A DNA stretch of 64,000 nt from Hyphomicrobiales bacterium (GCA_017305935.1 JAFKJU010000016.1:62001-126000), one strand, 5' to 3'. Positions 46,170 to 54,631 are shown, numbered from the stretch's first letter. Numbers and translations are program-made. The notes: generated by a model from the sequence alone, not told the origin.

Positions 46170-47134
46170 CGCCTGTTGTTGCTCCGCACCGCATCCTCGA
46201 ACCGGCCTTCCTGGATGCTCTGGAAGAACTGGCGAACGATAGCACAGGCAACTGGTGGCGTGACGTGCTCCAGCATCCCGACCTTGTTCTTGCCGTCCGG
46301 CGCAACTCCATCAATGCGTATCATAGAGGCGCGTCCATCTTTCGTATCGACTGGAAAGCAGGACAGGTTATCCCGTTCACCCACGCGAAATATCTCGTCA
46401 AACCCGCGCAGACCTATGTTGCGCTGGAGCGAGGTGAGTTCCACTTCGATGCCCGCGAACTGCTTCAACAAACGTACTTGGGCAGGGAAACTCTGAACGA
46501 GATGTGCAAGGCCGCATCACGGTATGCGGGGGTGGAAAAGGCTGGCCTTCATCCCATGCTCACTGGAAACCCCGATGTGATCGATGCAGAGATCGCCCTC
46601 ACGCGCCTGTCCTCGCCGGATGATAGTGGCGATGAAGAGGTCGTTTCATCCGACCGTAGGCAGGATCGCGTCGATGCGGCAATCGCACTGACGGATACGA
46701 ACGGTGTCCCGACAATCCGCTTTTACGAAGCCAAGCACTTCACCAACTCGGCGCTGCGGGCCAGCGGTGACAATCTTCCCGACGTGGTTCGTCAGATAAC
46801 GGATTACGCAAAGGCGCTAGAAGCATACCGGTCGCAGCTTTCAGCAGGGTATCTCGAAACGGCAAAGGCGCTTGTTCGCTTCAACGAGATGCGCGCCCAG
46901 GCATTCGCGGATAGCGCCGTCCGTAGCCTTGCACCGGTGATCCACCAGATTGCCGAGACCGGACAAGCACCCGTTGTCGACACGCTTCCCCATCTCATCA
47001 TCTACGGGTTCGACAGGGCGCAGCGGGATGACGATACATGGCAAGTGCATCTCGGGAAACTGGAGAAGGTTCTTTCGCGCTCAAGGGTCCGGGCCATCGG
47101 CAATCCAACCCGAGCGACTGTGTTCAATCGGTAA
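46166..47134 (+). CDS. PD-(D/E)XK-like protein coupled to the MBL protein
   Basis: A 322-residue protein without a named family. The N-terminal half has RRNSINAYHRGASIFRIDW (residues 45-63), a pattern of aromatic and Gly residues seen in nuclease-associated proteins. The C-terminal half carries a nuclease-like core: D167/D170 in DRVDAAIAL, E188-A-K190 in IRFYEAKHF and Q210-x3-Y214 in VRQITDYAKALEAY. This reads as a PD-(D/E)XK active site. The start overlaps the MBL stop, so the two products are probably partners. The family call is inference from motif order. Confidence 0.55.
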   Translation: MTPVVAPHRILEPAFLDALEELANDSTGNWWRDVLQHPDLVLAVRRNSINAYHRGASIFRIDWKAGQVIPFTHAKYLVKPAQTYVALERGEFHFDARELLQQTYLGRETLNEMCKAASRYAGVEKAGLHPMLTGNPDVIDAEIALTRLSSPDDSGDEEVVSSDRRQDRVDAAIALTDTNGVPTIRFYEAKHFTNSALRASGDNLPDVVRQITDYAKALEAYRSQLSAGYLETAKALVRFNEMRAQAFADSAVRSLAPVIHQIAETGQAPVVDTLPHLIIYGFDRAQRDDDTWQVHLGKLEKVLSRSRVRAIGNPTRATVFNR

Positions 47135-47161
47135 CAGTGGGACTTTCTTGCAATTTCGAGT

Positions 47162-47243
47162 CAATTCAAACGGGGCTGACGTGAATACGTGGGGCGGTTC
47201 ATCGCCCGAGGGAGCCGCATTATGAGAAATCACGATGGGGAGT
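47162..47243 (+). repeat. Imperfect ~80-bp direct repeat, copy 1
   Basis: CAATTCAAAC-N6-GACGTGAATACGTGGG followed by a less conserved stretch with GAGNNAGCC and GAGAAA. It pairs with 49204-49284 and covers the start of the gene at 47222. Confidence 0.7.
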
Positions 47244-48355
47244 CCATGAAAGTTGTCGTCTATTTTCGTCAGGCAGGCGCAACCACCGCCGGTACATATC
47301 CGCTCATCACCCATTGGGCCGAAAACGAGGACGAACAACCGGTTCCCCTGTTCAGCCAGTTCGATATTGAAGCGATGGCAGATGCGGCACCGGAAATTCT
47401 CATCCAGCTTCAATCGGCCAATCGGTGGCTAGAAGAAAAGCGGGGTGTTGTCGTCGCGTCCTTTACGGAAATGGAGGATGGCTCAGGCCGCCGCCCTTCC
47501 TATGGCGCTGCCCGGAAGGCAGCAGGCCGCGAGCGGGCGGCTGTGCTGATTGCCACGACCAAGACACTAGCCGGACAAGCTTTCTCGCCCATGTCGCAAG
47601 ACGGGCTGGAAGTCGTTCGCCTGGAAGACCCGGAAGAAGCTGCTCGCGAAAGCTGGGCACGGTCGCGCAATGTCGTGGTTTATCTTCGTGCAGTCGGCAA
47701 TCCCGATGAAGCGCAAGCCCTTCTGGTAAAGCAGCAACGTGAAATCGGCAAAATGCTGCGATCCGTCAGTGTGCTGGCCGAGTTTGTGGAAACCGAACCG
47801 CTTGCTTCGGCAGAGCGCTCTCAACTCCAACAAGCGCTCGCGCTTTGCCGCGAACAAAAGGCCCGGCTTTTCATCGGCACGACGGACGCCGTCGGAGACG
47901 GCGAGGCATTCACGCCGGATTTCACCGATGTCCCCTATGAGGTCGCCTATCGGAAAGCCTATGAGTGGCCTGAGACGATCCCGCTGGATCATTGCCCGTT
48001 CCCCGTCGCCCTGTATTTCGGCAAGCAATGGACGCATGGCTATGTGCCGCTCTACTTCGCTAATGCCACGGAAAATGAGCTGTTTGAAGTGACGATATCC
48101 GGCATCGGCACGACGGTCATGGACGGCGATCACGTCGAAACTACGCCGTCGAGAAAGGAAATCGACAGCGTTCCTTTCGGCACCGGTAGACTGATCGAAG
48201 CTTACGACGTCTATTTCGACGGGGACTTTCTGGTCATCTACACCGTCGAAGCGCGCTCAAGCGATGGCACGCGTTACAGCGGGCGGGCGTCGACCAAAGG
48301 CATTCCCGGCAATCGCTGGCTTCGTATCGACCACTGGAAACCGATTTCCGCCTAA
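47222..48355 (+). CDS. Protein with two tandem degenerate serine-recombinase-like domains
   Basis: A 377-residue protein. Two segments look like the catalytic domain of serine recombinases. The first runs from KVVVYFRQAG (residue 10) to VVVASFTEMEDGSGRRPSYG...RERAAVLIATTKTLAG (to about 118). The second runs from NVVVYLRAVGNPDEAQ (150) to VSVLAEFVETEPL...LQQALALCREQKARLFIGTTD (to about 222). Both keep the VVYxR strand but lack the nucleophile Ser of YxRxS, so neither should be active. The C-terminal 120 residues look beta-rich (PVALYFGKQWTHGYVPLYF). Start ATG 47222 is chosen for the GAGGGAG before it; ATG 47246 is possible. Confidence 0.55.
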   Translation: MRNHDGESMKVVVYFRQAGATTAGTYPLITHWAENEDEQPVPLFSQFDIEAMADAAPEILIQLQSANRWLEEKRGVVVASFTEMEDGSGRRPSYGAARKAAGRERAAVLIATTKTLAGQAFSPMSQDGLEVVRLEDPEEAARESWARSRNVVVYLRAVGNPDEAQALLVKQQREIGKMLRSVSVLAEFVETEPLASAERSQLQQALALCREQKARLFIGTTDAVGDGEAFTPDFTDVPYEVAYRKAYEWPETIPLDHCPFPVALYFGKQWTHGYVPLYFANATENELFEVTISGIGTTVMDGDHVETTPSRKEIDSVPFGTGRLIEAYDVYFDGDFLVIYTVEARSSDGTRYSGRASTKGIPGNRWLRIDHWKPISA

Positions 48356-48378
48356 CTTCTTTCATCGCAGGATTTTCC

Positions 48379-48903
48379 ATGAACGCCCAGTTTATTCAGT
48401 CCTGGCGCGGGGCTTTGCTCATCGCCGCCATCGTTACCATTGGTGCTTCCGGTTATAAGGCCGTCTTCGGTCCGGATGCTGCTACGCGCATCGCCCAGGT
48501 TCGCGCTTCCAATATGCTTCCCGGAGGTCAGCCGACGCAGGAAATGTTCAGCAGACAGGTTGCGGCGGCGACCCCCTATGTCAGTGCGCGCATCACGCTT
48601 CGGCAGATGACGCAGTATCTGGAAGGGCTGAACTACGAAATTTCCTGGGAGCCCGTCGATGTGGGTATTTTCGTGATGCGAGCAGGCGGCAAGGACCCTC
48701 TGACGCAGCAAAACGAAGAGTTTTCTATCCAGTTCATTGCCCTGGACGGACCGACGAAAAACGGGCGGGTCATCGGGTCATTTAACGGTCCCGCTGTTGG
48801 GGTCGAGGGGATGGCCTATAATCGGGCCATCATGTCGGAAGCAGAAATCGTCCAGTTCCTTCTATCGGTCGTTTCCGGCGTCTCACCCGCTCCGCTCCAA
48901 TAG
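48379..48903 (+). CDS. Hypothetical protein with N-terminal membrane anchor
   Basis: A 174-residue protein with a single N-terminal hydrophobic helix (residues 10-30, RGALLIAAIVTIGASGYKAVF), which is either an uncleaved signal anchor or a signal peptide. The rest is soluble, with a helix-rich segment MFSRQVAAATPYVSARITLRQMTQYLEG and a beta part. I do not recognise the family. The ribosome site is AGGA 8 bp before the ATG. It lies 23 bp after the recombinase-like gene and is probably in the same transcript. Confidence 0.6.
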   Translation: MNAQFIQSWRGALLIAAIVTIGASGYKAVFGPDAATRIAQVRASNMLPGGQPTQEMFSRQVAAATPYVSARITLRQMTQYLEGLNYEISWEPVDVGIFVMRAGGKDPLTQQNEEFSIQFIALDGPTKNGRVIGSFNGPAVGVEGMAYNRAIMSEAEIVQFLLSVVSGVSPAPLQ

Positions 48904-48912
48904 GACAGCATC

Positions 48913-49179
48913 ATGCTTGGCAACATCATCGATCACCGAACGGATCGCAGCACCCCAGAATGTGATGCCGTTTTTGAGCCCTCTGCCCATGACAACGCCA
49001 AAGGCCCGCACGGGCACCCCTGGTTCGTGTTAGAGGAAGCGGAGGCCGACCCTGCCTATTTCCATGTGCTGGATTCAGTCGATACGACGGTGCGGGAGGC
49101 GCTGCTGAGAGCCGAACGAGACTGGCAGTTTGCCGTCACCGTCTACCTCTACGACAAGGGAGCCAGACCTTTGGGATAG
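48913..49179 (+). CDS. Small hypothetical protein
   Basis: An 88-residue acidic, soluble protein (DNAKGPHGHPWFVLEEAEADPAYFHVLDSVDTTVREALLRAE). It has no known domain. It starts 9 bp after the previous gene with AGGA before the ATG, so it is likely the last member of the five-gene run beginning at 44919. Confidence 0.55.
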   Translation: MLGNIIDHRTDRSTPECDAVFEPSAHDNAKGPHGHPWFVLEEAEADPAYFHVLDSVDTTVREALLRAERDWQFAVTVYLYDKGARPLG

Positions 49180-49203
49180 CGATCAACGACATGCGCATAC
49201 ACG

Positions 49204-49284
49204 GCAATTCAAACAAGACGGACGTGAATACGTGGGCGCGGGCATTGCCTGAACGAGCCATACCACGAGAAACCATTGCAACGA
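49204..49284 (+). repeat. Imperfect ~80-bp direct repeat, copy 2
   Basis: CAATTCAAAC-N6-GACGTGAATACGTGGG is identical in its conserved blocks to copy 1 at 47162. It lies just before the exported-protein gene at 49295. Confidence 0.7.
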
Positions 49285-49294
49285 GCGAGTTAAC

Positions 49295-49945
49295 ATGAGT
49301 TTGCTACGGAACCCGATGACAAGAATGCTACCGGCCAAAGCGACCGGCTTGGTGGGAGCCCTGCTAGCCAGCGTGTTCATGGGCGGTCCGAGCACAGCGA
49401 TGGAGCAACTGCCATTCAACGACGGCCTCTATGCCGCAGACACCAGGTTTTGCCTTTTGAGCGACGATCAGGCCGGTGAAGCTTATAGCGGTTGGATCGG
49501 GGTTTGGACCCGATCAATCTCGAAGAGCACCTACACCAACAATTTTGAGCTTCTTTGCGGAATACAAAAAGTCTCCCGAACAGGGCAAAGGGTCAAAGCG
49601 GTCGCTGAGTGCTCGGGAGAAGGCGACGACAGCCGTACAATCCTGGAGTTCAAAGCCGTTTCCCGCGACAGCTTCGTGATTGACGGCAAACGTTTCGACA
49701 GATGCGGTTCGGATGCATCGAAAGATACGCAAATCCCCACAACGGCTGAGTTGGTCAAGCTGGCGATAGAGGCGAATGCCGACTGTAGAGGGCTGGGCTC
49801 CCCGGAGTCAGACATTGCTTGTGCCAAGCGTGACCTGCTTGATGGATTCCTGTACGAGCGAGGCATGTGCTCAACCGAGCCCGACTGGCCAGCATCTCAG
49901 GAAATATGGCACGTATGCCACGACATCCTTCGCAAGAGCGAGTAG
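49295..49945 (+). CDS. Exported cysteine-containing hypothetical protein
   Basis: A 216-residue protein with a signal peptide (KATGLVGALLASVFMGGPSTA, cleavage near residue 36). The mature part has seven or so cysteines in pairs (RFCLLSDDQ, LLCGI, AECSG, FDRCG, ADCRG, IACAKRD, GMCSTE, HVCHD), suggesting disulfides in the periplasm. An ATG at 49316 would shorten the n-region. I recognise no family; the C-terminal Cys pattern recalls lysozyme-inhibitor-like proteins only loosely. It is the last gene before attR. Confidence 0.6.
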   Translation: MSLLRNPMTRMLPAKATGLVGALLASVFMGGPSTAMEQLPFNDGLYAADTRFCLLSDDQAGEAYSGWIGVWTRSISKSTYTNNFELLCGIQKVSRTGQRVKAVAECSGEGDDSRTILEFKAVSRDSFVIDGKRFDRCGSDASKDTQIPTTAELVKLAIEANADCRGLGSPESDIACAKRDLLDGFLYERGMCSTEPDWPASQEIWHVCHDILRKSE

Positions 49946-50135
49946 CCGTTGATCATTACCGATGTGCTGGGCTGGATCGTGAAGCGATCCTTCACCCCTC
50001 TGGTTCCAGACGAGGCAGATGGATCAGCCAGCCTCTTGCGGCGATCCAATTGACTGCTACAATTCTCAAACCATTTCCTATCGTGATGCACTGATTTCAT
50101 TGAGTTTTTCAGGCTGAAGAGCCGGCTGTGCAGGG

Positions 50136-50152
50136 TCCAGGTTCCCCAGCCA
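50136..50152 (+). repeat. attR: duplicated tRNA-Gln 3' end
   Basis: TCCAGGTTCCCCAGCCA, identical to the last 17 bases of the tRNA (37662-37678). The upstream 190 bp (49946-50135) contain no gene that I can support. Confidence 0.85.
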
Positions 50153-50214
50153 AATTTTCCTTGAGTTTTCAACTGTTCGAAAACGTTACTTTCCGCGTGA
50201 AATTTCGCATGTCC

Positions 50215-50607
50215 TCAGTCTTCCGAACGGTCGCTATTCTCGCGATCGTGGTGGTAGCGCTTGCTGAGCGGAAAGGGCGGTAGCCAGGATTCGCGGCGGG
50301 TGGTCCAGAGTTCGTAGGTAGGGGTGAACTGGTCGGGGGCGTCGAGGGAGCCGAGGCTGACCTCGATTTCGTCGGCGCTGCGGGAGAAGACCGACGAGCC
50401 GCAGCGGGGGCAGAAGAAGCGGCCGGCATAATCGCGGGTTTCGCCCGATACCGTCACCGCCTCCTCGGGAAAGATCGCCGAAGCGTGGAACAGTGCGCCG
50501 TGATGCTTGCGGCAATCCAGACAATGGCACAGACCCACCCGGTAGGGGCGCCCCGCAGCCACAAAGCGGATATTGCCGCACAGGCAGCCGCCGGTAAAAC
50601 GATCCAT
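50215..50607 (-). CDS. GFA (glutathione-dependent formaldehyde-activating) family protein
   Basis: A 130-residue zinc protein of the GFA/CENP-V fold. Zinc ligands are visible in GGCLCGNIRF, LCHCLDCRKHHG and FFCPRCGSSV. Members are often annotated as formaldehyde-activating enzymes or aldehyde-binding proteins, but few are proven. It is the first chromosomal gene beyond the island. Confidence 0.85.
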   Translation of the reverse strand: MDRFTGGCLCGNIRFVAAGRPYRVGLCHCLDCRKHHGALFHASAIFPEEAVTVSGETRDYAGRFFCPRCGSSVFSRSADEIEVSLGSLDAPDQFTPTYELWTTRRESWLPPFPLSKRYHHDRENSDRSED

Positions 50608-50765
50608 GCCCTGTTTCTCCTTCTCAAGCGCGGGCAGTTTAGCGCTGTGATGCCTTCCTTGCAAAATTCTCGCCGGACGACAGGTGCGCCACGGCTGGGA
50701 ACCCTTTTTGCCGGCGGACGTTTGCCTCTGCGTGAACATGAGTAGATCAAACGAGGAGATCGAAC

Positions 50766-51161
50766 ATGCGTAACATCATGATTGTCGGGGCGGCCGTGGC
50801 GGCCCTTGGTTTTGCGGGCGGCGCCTATGCGGATGACGGCGCTGCCACCGGTGCGGCCGGCGGCGCGGTCACCGGCGCCATCGTCGGCGGACCGGTGGGG
50901 GCCGCTGTCGGCGGCGTCGCCGGCGCCATCGTCGGCACAGCGCTCGATCCGCCGCCGGACCGGGTCGTGACCTATGTCGAGCAGCAGCCGATGAGCAGTT
51001 CCGTCGTCGTCGAGCAGCCCGTCGTGGTCGGCAAGGCGATCTCGCACGAAGTCGTTCTGACGCCGGTGCCGGAAGACCCGCGCTATGCATACACCGTTGT
51101 CAACGAGCAGCGTGTCATCGTCGACCCGGAAACCTATACGGTGGTCCGTGTCCTCAATTGA
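50766..51161 (+). CDS. Exported DUF1236 protein with glycine-zipper segment
   Basis: A 131-residue protein with signal peptide MRNIMIVGAAVAALGFAGGAYA, then a Gly/Ala-zipper stretch (residues 25-60) that may insert in a membrane, and a C-terminal DUF1236 domain (YAYTVVNEQRVIVDPETYTVVRVLN). The family is common in rhizobial envelopes and its function is unknown. The site GAGGAG precedes the ATG. A 13-bp stem terminator follows. Confidence 0.8.
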   Translation: MRNIMIVGAAVAALGFAGGAYADDGAATGAAGGAVTGAIVGGPVGAAVGGVAGAIVGTALDPPPDRVVTYVEQQPMSSSVVVEQPVVVGKAISHEVVLTPVPEDPRYAYTVVNEQRVIVDPETYTVVRVLN

Positions 51162-51181
51162 TAGCGGAAACAGCATCGAGT

Positions 51182-51212
51182 CGCCCCGTGATTCGCCTGG
51201 AATCACGGGGCG
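51182..51212 (+). terminator. Terminator after the DUF1236 gene
   Basis: CGCCCCGTGATTC / GAATCACGGGGCG form a perfect 13-bp stem with a 5-nt loop. The rest of the 334-bp gap to 51495 shows no further structure or gene. Confidence 0.75.
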
Positions 51213-51495
51213 GCTCTCACGCGTTTGATACCGGAAGCCGCTCGCCTGCGGCAGGCCATACTCCCTTTGGAACCTGCGCTGCGGTTCAAAAGGATGGGTT
51301 TTTGGATGCGCGGGCTTTCTTCGACAGAAATTTGACGCTTGCCGATAAATTTGCCATAAATTCCCCTGTCCATTCCGAACATAGCCGGATCGTTATCGCG
51401 GCTTGGGGAGGACCGGGCAGGCTGCGGAGCGTCGAACATGGCGCTTCCGAGGGCTTGGGGCTCCTTGCCGGTTGCGTGTTTCCTGGAGGTGGATC

Positions 51496-51711
51496 ATGCC
51501 CATGCAGACCGTTCGAACGCCGATCAGCGGGGATCAGCTCTCCCTGCTTCGCGATGTTTTCGACGCCGCTTGTGCCGAACATGGCATCCGCAAGGACAGC
51601 CCTGATGGCGAAGCTCTGGCGGTGATCCTGGTTCATTCGCTGCAGAAGGGCGTTCGCGACCGCGAAAAGCTCATCTCGCTTGCCCAGGTCCTGACGACTG
51701 CCGATCGCTGA
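51496..51711 (+). CDS. Small conserved-type hypothetical protein
   Basis: A 71-residue, mostly helical cytoplasmic protein (SGDQLSLLRDVFDAACAEHGI, GEALAVILVHSLQKGV, REKLISLAQVLTTAD). A strong CTGGAGGTG site precedes the ATG. It resembles short rhizobial proteins of unknown function. Confidence 0.65.
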   Translation: MPMQTVRTPISGDQLSLLRDVFDAACAEHGIRKDSPDGEALAVILVHSLQKGVRDREKLISLAQVLTTADR

Positions 51712-51866
51712 GCGTCCCCCGCATCCGGCGCAGTCGCGCCGTCTTCGAAGTTTTTCCCCGTAAATTCAGGTCCGTCATCCGCTTTCGGCCGCCTTTGCGG
51801 CGAGGGCAGTGCAAAAACAAATTGTCGAAACCCGCCCCTGCTGGTATCATCGCGCCAACGAAACTC

Positions 51867-53462
51867 ATGGACAGCGCGCCAGCAGCATACCCCGTCAGGG
51901 TCTTGCGCGGCGACCGGATCAAAAACGTGACAGACCCCGAACGCGGCCCGGTGCCGCTGGACAACGGGGCGTCGGCGACAGGCCGCAAGGGCAGCAAGAG
52001 CTCCCGGCGCGGCAAGAAGAAACGCCACGGGGCTCCCCGTGACGCATCTGCTGTTGCCAAAGCGAGCCCTCTCGGCGCAGCCGAGGCGGCAGCACGCCCG
52101 ACAGGCGCGGAGCCGGCAGAGCCGGTCCGCAAGCGCAAGCGCCGCCGCCGCTCCAAGAGTGGCGAGCCCGGACAGGCTGCGCAAGTTCAATCCCGATCGG
52201 TCGAGCCGAAAGCCTCCGAGCCACCGAAGCCGGAGGGCGAGCGGCGCCACAAACGGCGCGCGCGTGGCGGCAAGAAGGCGCAGCATGCGCGCCCGCTGGC
52301 CCCCGTGCATATGCCGGCGCCGCCGACGCCGGCCTCCGTGCGCCCGAAATCCGGCCGGCCGGATGGGCCGCAGCGGCCGGATCGCGACGCCCAGGAGGCC
52401 CGCGCCCATCACCGCGACGGCGAGCCGGTGTCCGATGATCTCTATGCCGCGCTCGATCTCGGCACCAACAATTGCCGCCTGCTGATCGCCCAGCCGACGC
52501 GGCCCGGCCAGTTCCGGGTCGTCGATGCCTTTTCGCGCATCGTGCGGCTGGGGGAGGGGCTGGGCGCCAGCGGCCGGCTTTCGGATGCGGCGATGGAGCG
52601 CGCGGTCGAGGCGCTGCGCGTCTGCGCCGTCAAGCTGAAGTCCCGCCAGATCCGGCGCATGCGCCTGATCGCCACCGAGGCCTGCCGCGCCGCCGAAAAC
52701 GGCGAGGAATTTCTGAGCCGGGTGACGACGCAAACCGGGCTGAACCTGGAAATCATCAATCGGGAGACCGAAGCGCGGCTTGCCGTGTCCGGCTGCTCGT
52801 CGCTGGTCGGGCGCGATGCCCGCTCGGTGGTGCTGTTCGATATCGGCGGCGGCTCTTCTGAGATCGCCGTGCTGCGCATCGGCGACAACCGCTCGCCGCG
52901 GCTGGCCAACCACATCACCCACTGGACCTCGCTGCCGGTCGGCGTGGTAACCCTGTCGGAGCGCCATGGCGGCCGCGACGTGTCGCCGGATATCTTCGAG
53001 GCGATGGTCTCTGAAGTCGAGGGCATGCTCGCCCGCTTCGATTGCCCCTCGCTCGACAGCGTCGCGGTGACCGACGATTTCTACCTGATCGGCACCTCCG
53101 GCACGGTGACGACGCTGGCCGGCGTCCATCTCGACCTGCCGCGTTACGATCGCCGCCGGGTGGACGGGCTGTGGCTCAGCAATGCCGAGGTCAGCGAGAT
53201 GCAGGCGCGGCTCCTATCCTGGGATTTCGCCGGTCGCGCCGCCAATCCCTGCATCGGACCGGATCGCGCCGATCTGGTGCTGGCCGGTTGCGCCATTCTG
53301 GAGGCCATCCGCCGCCGCTGGCCGTCGAAGCGCATGCGCGTTGCCGACAGGGGCTTGAGGGAAGGCCTGTTGACCGACATGATGGCCGATGACGGTGTGT
53401 GGCGCCGCAATCGCCAGCGCCGCCAGCAGATGCGGCGTGACGGAGCTTCGAGACATCCATGA
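51867..53462 (+). CDS. Ppx/GppA-family phosphatase with basic N-terminal extension
   Basis: An exopolyphosphatase/guanosine-pentaphosphatase-like protein of about 531 residues. The first 190 residues are low-complexity and very basic ([39 protein letters not shown]). The ASKHA phosphatase domain follows with [49 protein letters not shown] and [11 protein letters not shown]. This is shorter than the E. coli two-domain enzyme and lacks its C-terminal half. ATG 51867 is assumed; GTG 51927 is also possible. It overlaps rlmE by 4 bp. Confidence 0.85.
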   Translation: MDSAPAAYPVRVLRGDRIKNVTDPERGPVPLDNGASATGRKGSKSSRRGKKKRHGAPRDASAVAKASPLGAAEAAARPTGAEPAEPVRKRKRRRRSKSGEPGQAAQVQSRSVEPKASEPPKPEGERRHKRRARGGKKAQHARPLAPVHMPAPPTPASVRPKSGRPDGPQRPDRDAQEARAHHRDGEPVSDDLYAALDLGTNNCRLLIAQPTRPGQFRVVDAFSRIVRLGEGLGASGRLSDAAMERAVEALRVCAVKLKSRQIRRMRLIATEACRAAENGEEFLSRVTTQTGLNLEIINRETEARLAVSGCSSLVGRDARSVVLFDIGGGSSEIAVLRIGDNRSPRLANHITHWTSLPVGVVTLSERHGGRDVSPDIFEAMVSEVEGMLARFDCPSLDSVAVTDDFYLIGTSGTVTTLAGVHLDLPRYDRRRVDGLWLSNAEVSEMQARLLSWDFAGRAANPCIGPDRADLVLAGCAILEAIRRRWPSKRMRVADRGLREGLLTDMMADDGVWRRNRQRRQQMRRDGASRHP

Positions 53463-54205
53463 CCAAACCCCCGATCGGCGGAAACCGCACCGGCCGCAAG
53501 CTTGGCCAGAAGGTCAAGAAAGGCAAGCTGAAGGCGTCGTCGCGCCGGTGGCTCGAACGCCATATCAACGATCCCTATGTGCAGCGCGCCCAGCTCGAGG
53601 GCTATCGCGCCCGCGCTGCTTTCAAGTTGCTGGAGATCGACGAGAAGCATCAGATCCTCAAAGGTGCGCGCCGGATCATCGATTTGGGTGCCGCGCCCGG
53701 AAGCTGGTCGCAGATCGCGGCCAAGGTCACCGGCTCGACGGCCGAGGACGTGCGCGTCGCCGGCATCGATTTTCTCGAAATCGCGCCGCTGCCGGGCGTC
53801 ACCTTCCTTCAGATGGATTTCCTCGAGGATGAAGCGCCGGATGCGGTCATGGCAGCGCTCGGCGGCGCGCCGGATGTCGTGCTTTCCGACATGGCAGCGC
53901 CCACCACCGGCCACCAGAAGACCGACCATATCCGCACCATGCATCTGTGCGAGGTCGCGGCCCATTTTGCCGTCGACGTGCTGGTCAAGGGCGGGCACTT
54001 CCTTGCAAAGACCTTCCAGGGCGGCACCGAGCGCGAACTGCTCGACATGCTGAAGAAGAATTTCCGCCAGGTCATCCACATCAAGCCGGCCTCGTCGCGG
54101 GCGGAATCGGTGGAGATGTTCCTGCTCGCCAAGGGTTTCAAAGGCCGCGATGCGCAGGCGCCGGATGCCGAGGTGCAGGAGCCGGAACAGGCCGTGGAAG
54201 AATAG
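53459..54205 (+). CDS. rlmE: 23S rRNA 2'-O-ribose U2552 methyltransferase RlmE
   Basis: FtsJ/RrmJ-type SAM methyltransferase, 248 residues, acting on the A-loop of 23S rRNA during 50S assembly. It has a basic N terminus, the catalytic Lys in [15 protein letters not shown] motif [12 protein letters not shown], Asp in [13 protein letters not shown], Lys in [11 protein letters not shown] and Glu in [12 protein letters not shown]. The K-D-K-E tetrad is complete. It starts inside the ppx stop (ATGA). Confidence 0.95.
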   Translation: MTKPPIGGNRTGRKLGQKVKKGKLKASSRRWLERHINDPYVQRAQLEGYRARAAFKLLEIDEKHQILKGARRIIDLGAAPGSWSQIAAKVTGSTAEDVRVAGIDFLEIAPLPGVTFLQMDFLEDEAPDAVMAALGGAPDVVLSDMAAPTTGHQKTDHIRTMHLCEVAAHFAVDVLVKGGHFLAKTFQGGTERELLDMLKKNFRQVIHIKPASSRAESVEMFLLAKGFKGRDAQAPDAEVQEPEQAVEE

Positions 54206-54245
54206 ACCGGCTGCCGGGGCGCGGCCGAGGGGAGGGGAGACCGCC

Positions 54246-54629
54246 ATGCTGCTGTATATCACGCTGGGAACCAACGATCTGGCGCGCGCCCGGCCGTTTT
54301 ACGATGCCGTTCTGGCCGAACTCGGCTTGTCCTGCCGCGAGGCGGACGAGAACGAGTTCGGTTATGCCGCTGAGGGTGACGACCGCTGCCGTCTCTGGGT
54401 GACGAAACCCTATGACACCAGGCCCGCGACCATCGGCAATGGCTCGATGGTGGCGCTGGTCGCCGAAACCCGGTCGGCGGTCGATGCCTTCCATCGCGCC
54501 GGCCTGGCCCATGGCGGCACGGACGAGGGCGCGCCGGGCCTGCGCCCCTATCACCCGCATTTCTATGCCTGCTATGTCCGCGATCCCGATGGCAACAAGC
54601 TCTCGGCCGTCTGCGAGAGGCCTGAGTAA
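54246..54629 (+). CDS. VOC (glyoxalase/bleomycin-resistance) family protein
   Basis: A 127-residue single-domain VOC protein with YITLGTNDLARARPFYDAVLAELG at the start, HFYACYVRDPDGNKLSAVC at the end and a conserved FHRAGLAHGGTDEG centre. The substrate is unknown. The ATG follows GGGGAGGGGAG. It is convergent with an MFS exporter, with 2 bp between stops. Confidence 0.8.
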   Translation: MLLYITLGTNDLARARPFYDAVLAELGLSCREADENEFGYAAEGDDRCRLWVTKPYDTRPATIGNGSMVALVAETRSAVDAFHRAGLAHGGTDEGAPGLRPYHPHFYACYVRDPDGNKLSAVCERPE

Positions 54630-54631
54630 AC

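Larger units (their letters stand above)
37662..50152 (+). mobile_element. Integrative genomic island in tRNA-Gln
   Basis: The boundaries are the two 17-bp copies of the tRNA 3' end. The integrase lies at the tRNA side and is transcribed away from it. The content is accessory: GIY-YIG, HUH-like, two PD-(D/E)XK-like proteins, DUF2958, XRE, beta-CASP MBL, a recombinase-like protein and several unknowns. The integrase, XRE and rightmost genes look lower in GC than the flanking rhizobial genes. No conjugation (T4SS) genes are present, so it would be mobilised, if at all, by others. Confidence 0.88.

Noticed and set aside
47162-49284. The 80-bp repeats as integron attC sites.
   Set aside because: No integron integrase or core-site consensus is visible; the conserved blocks look more like a promoter or operator.
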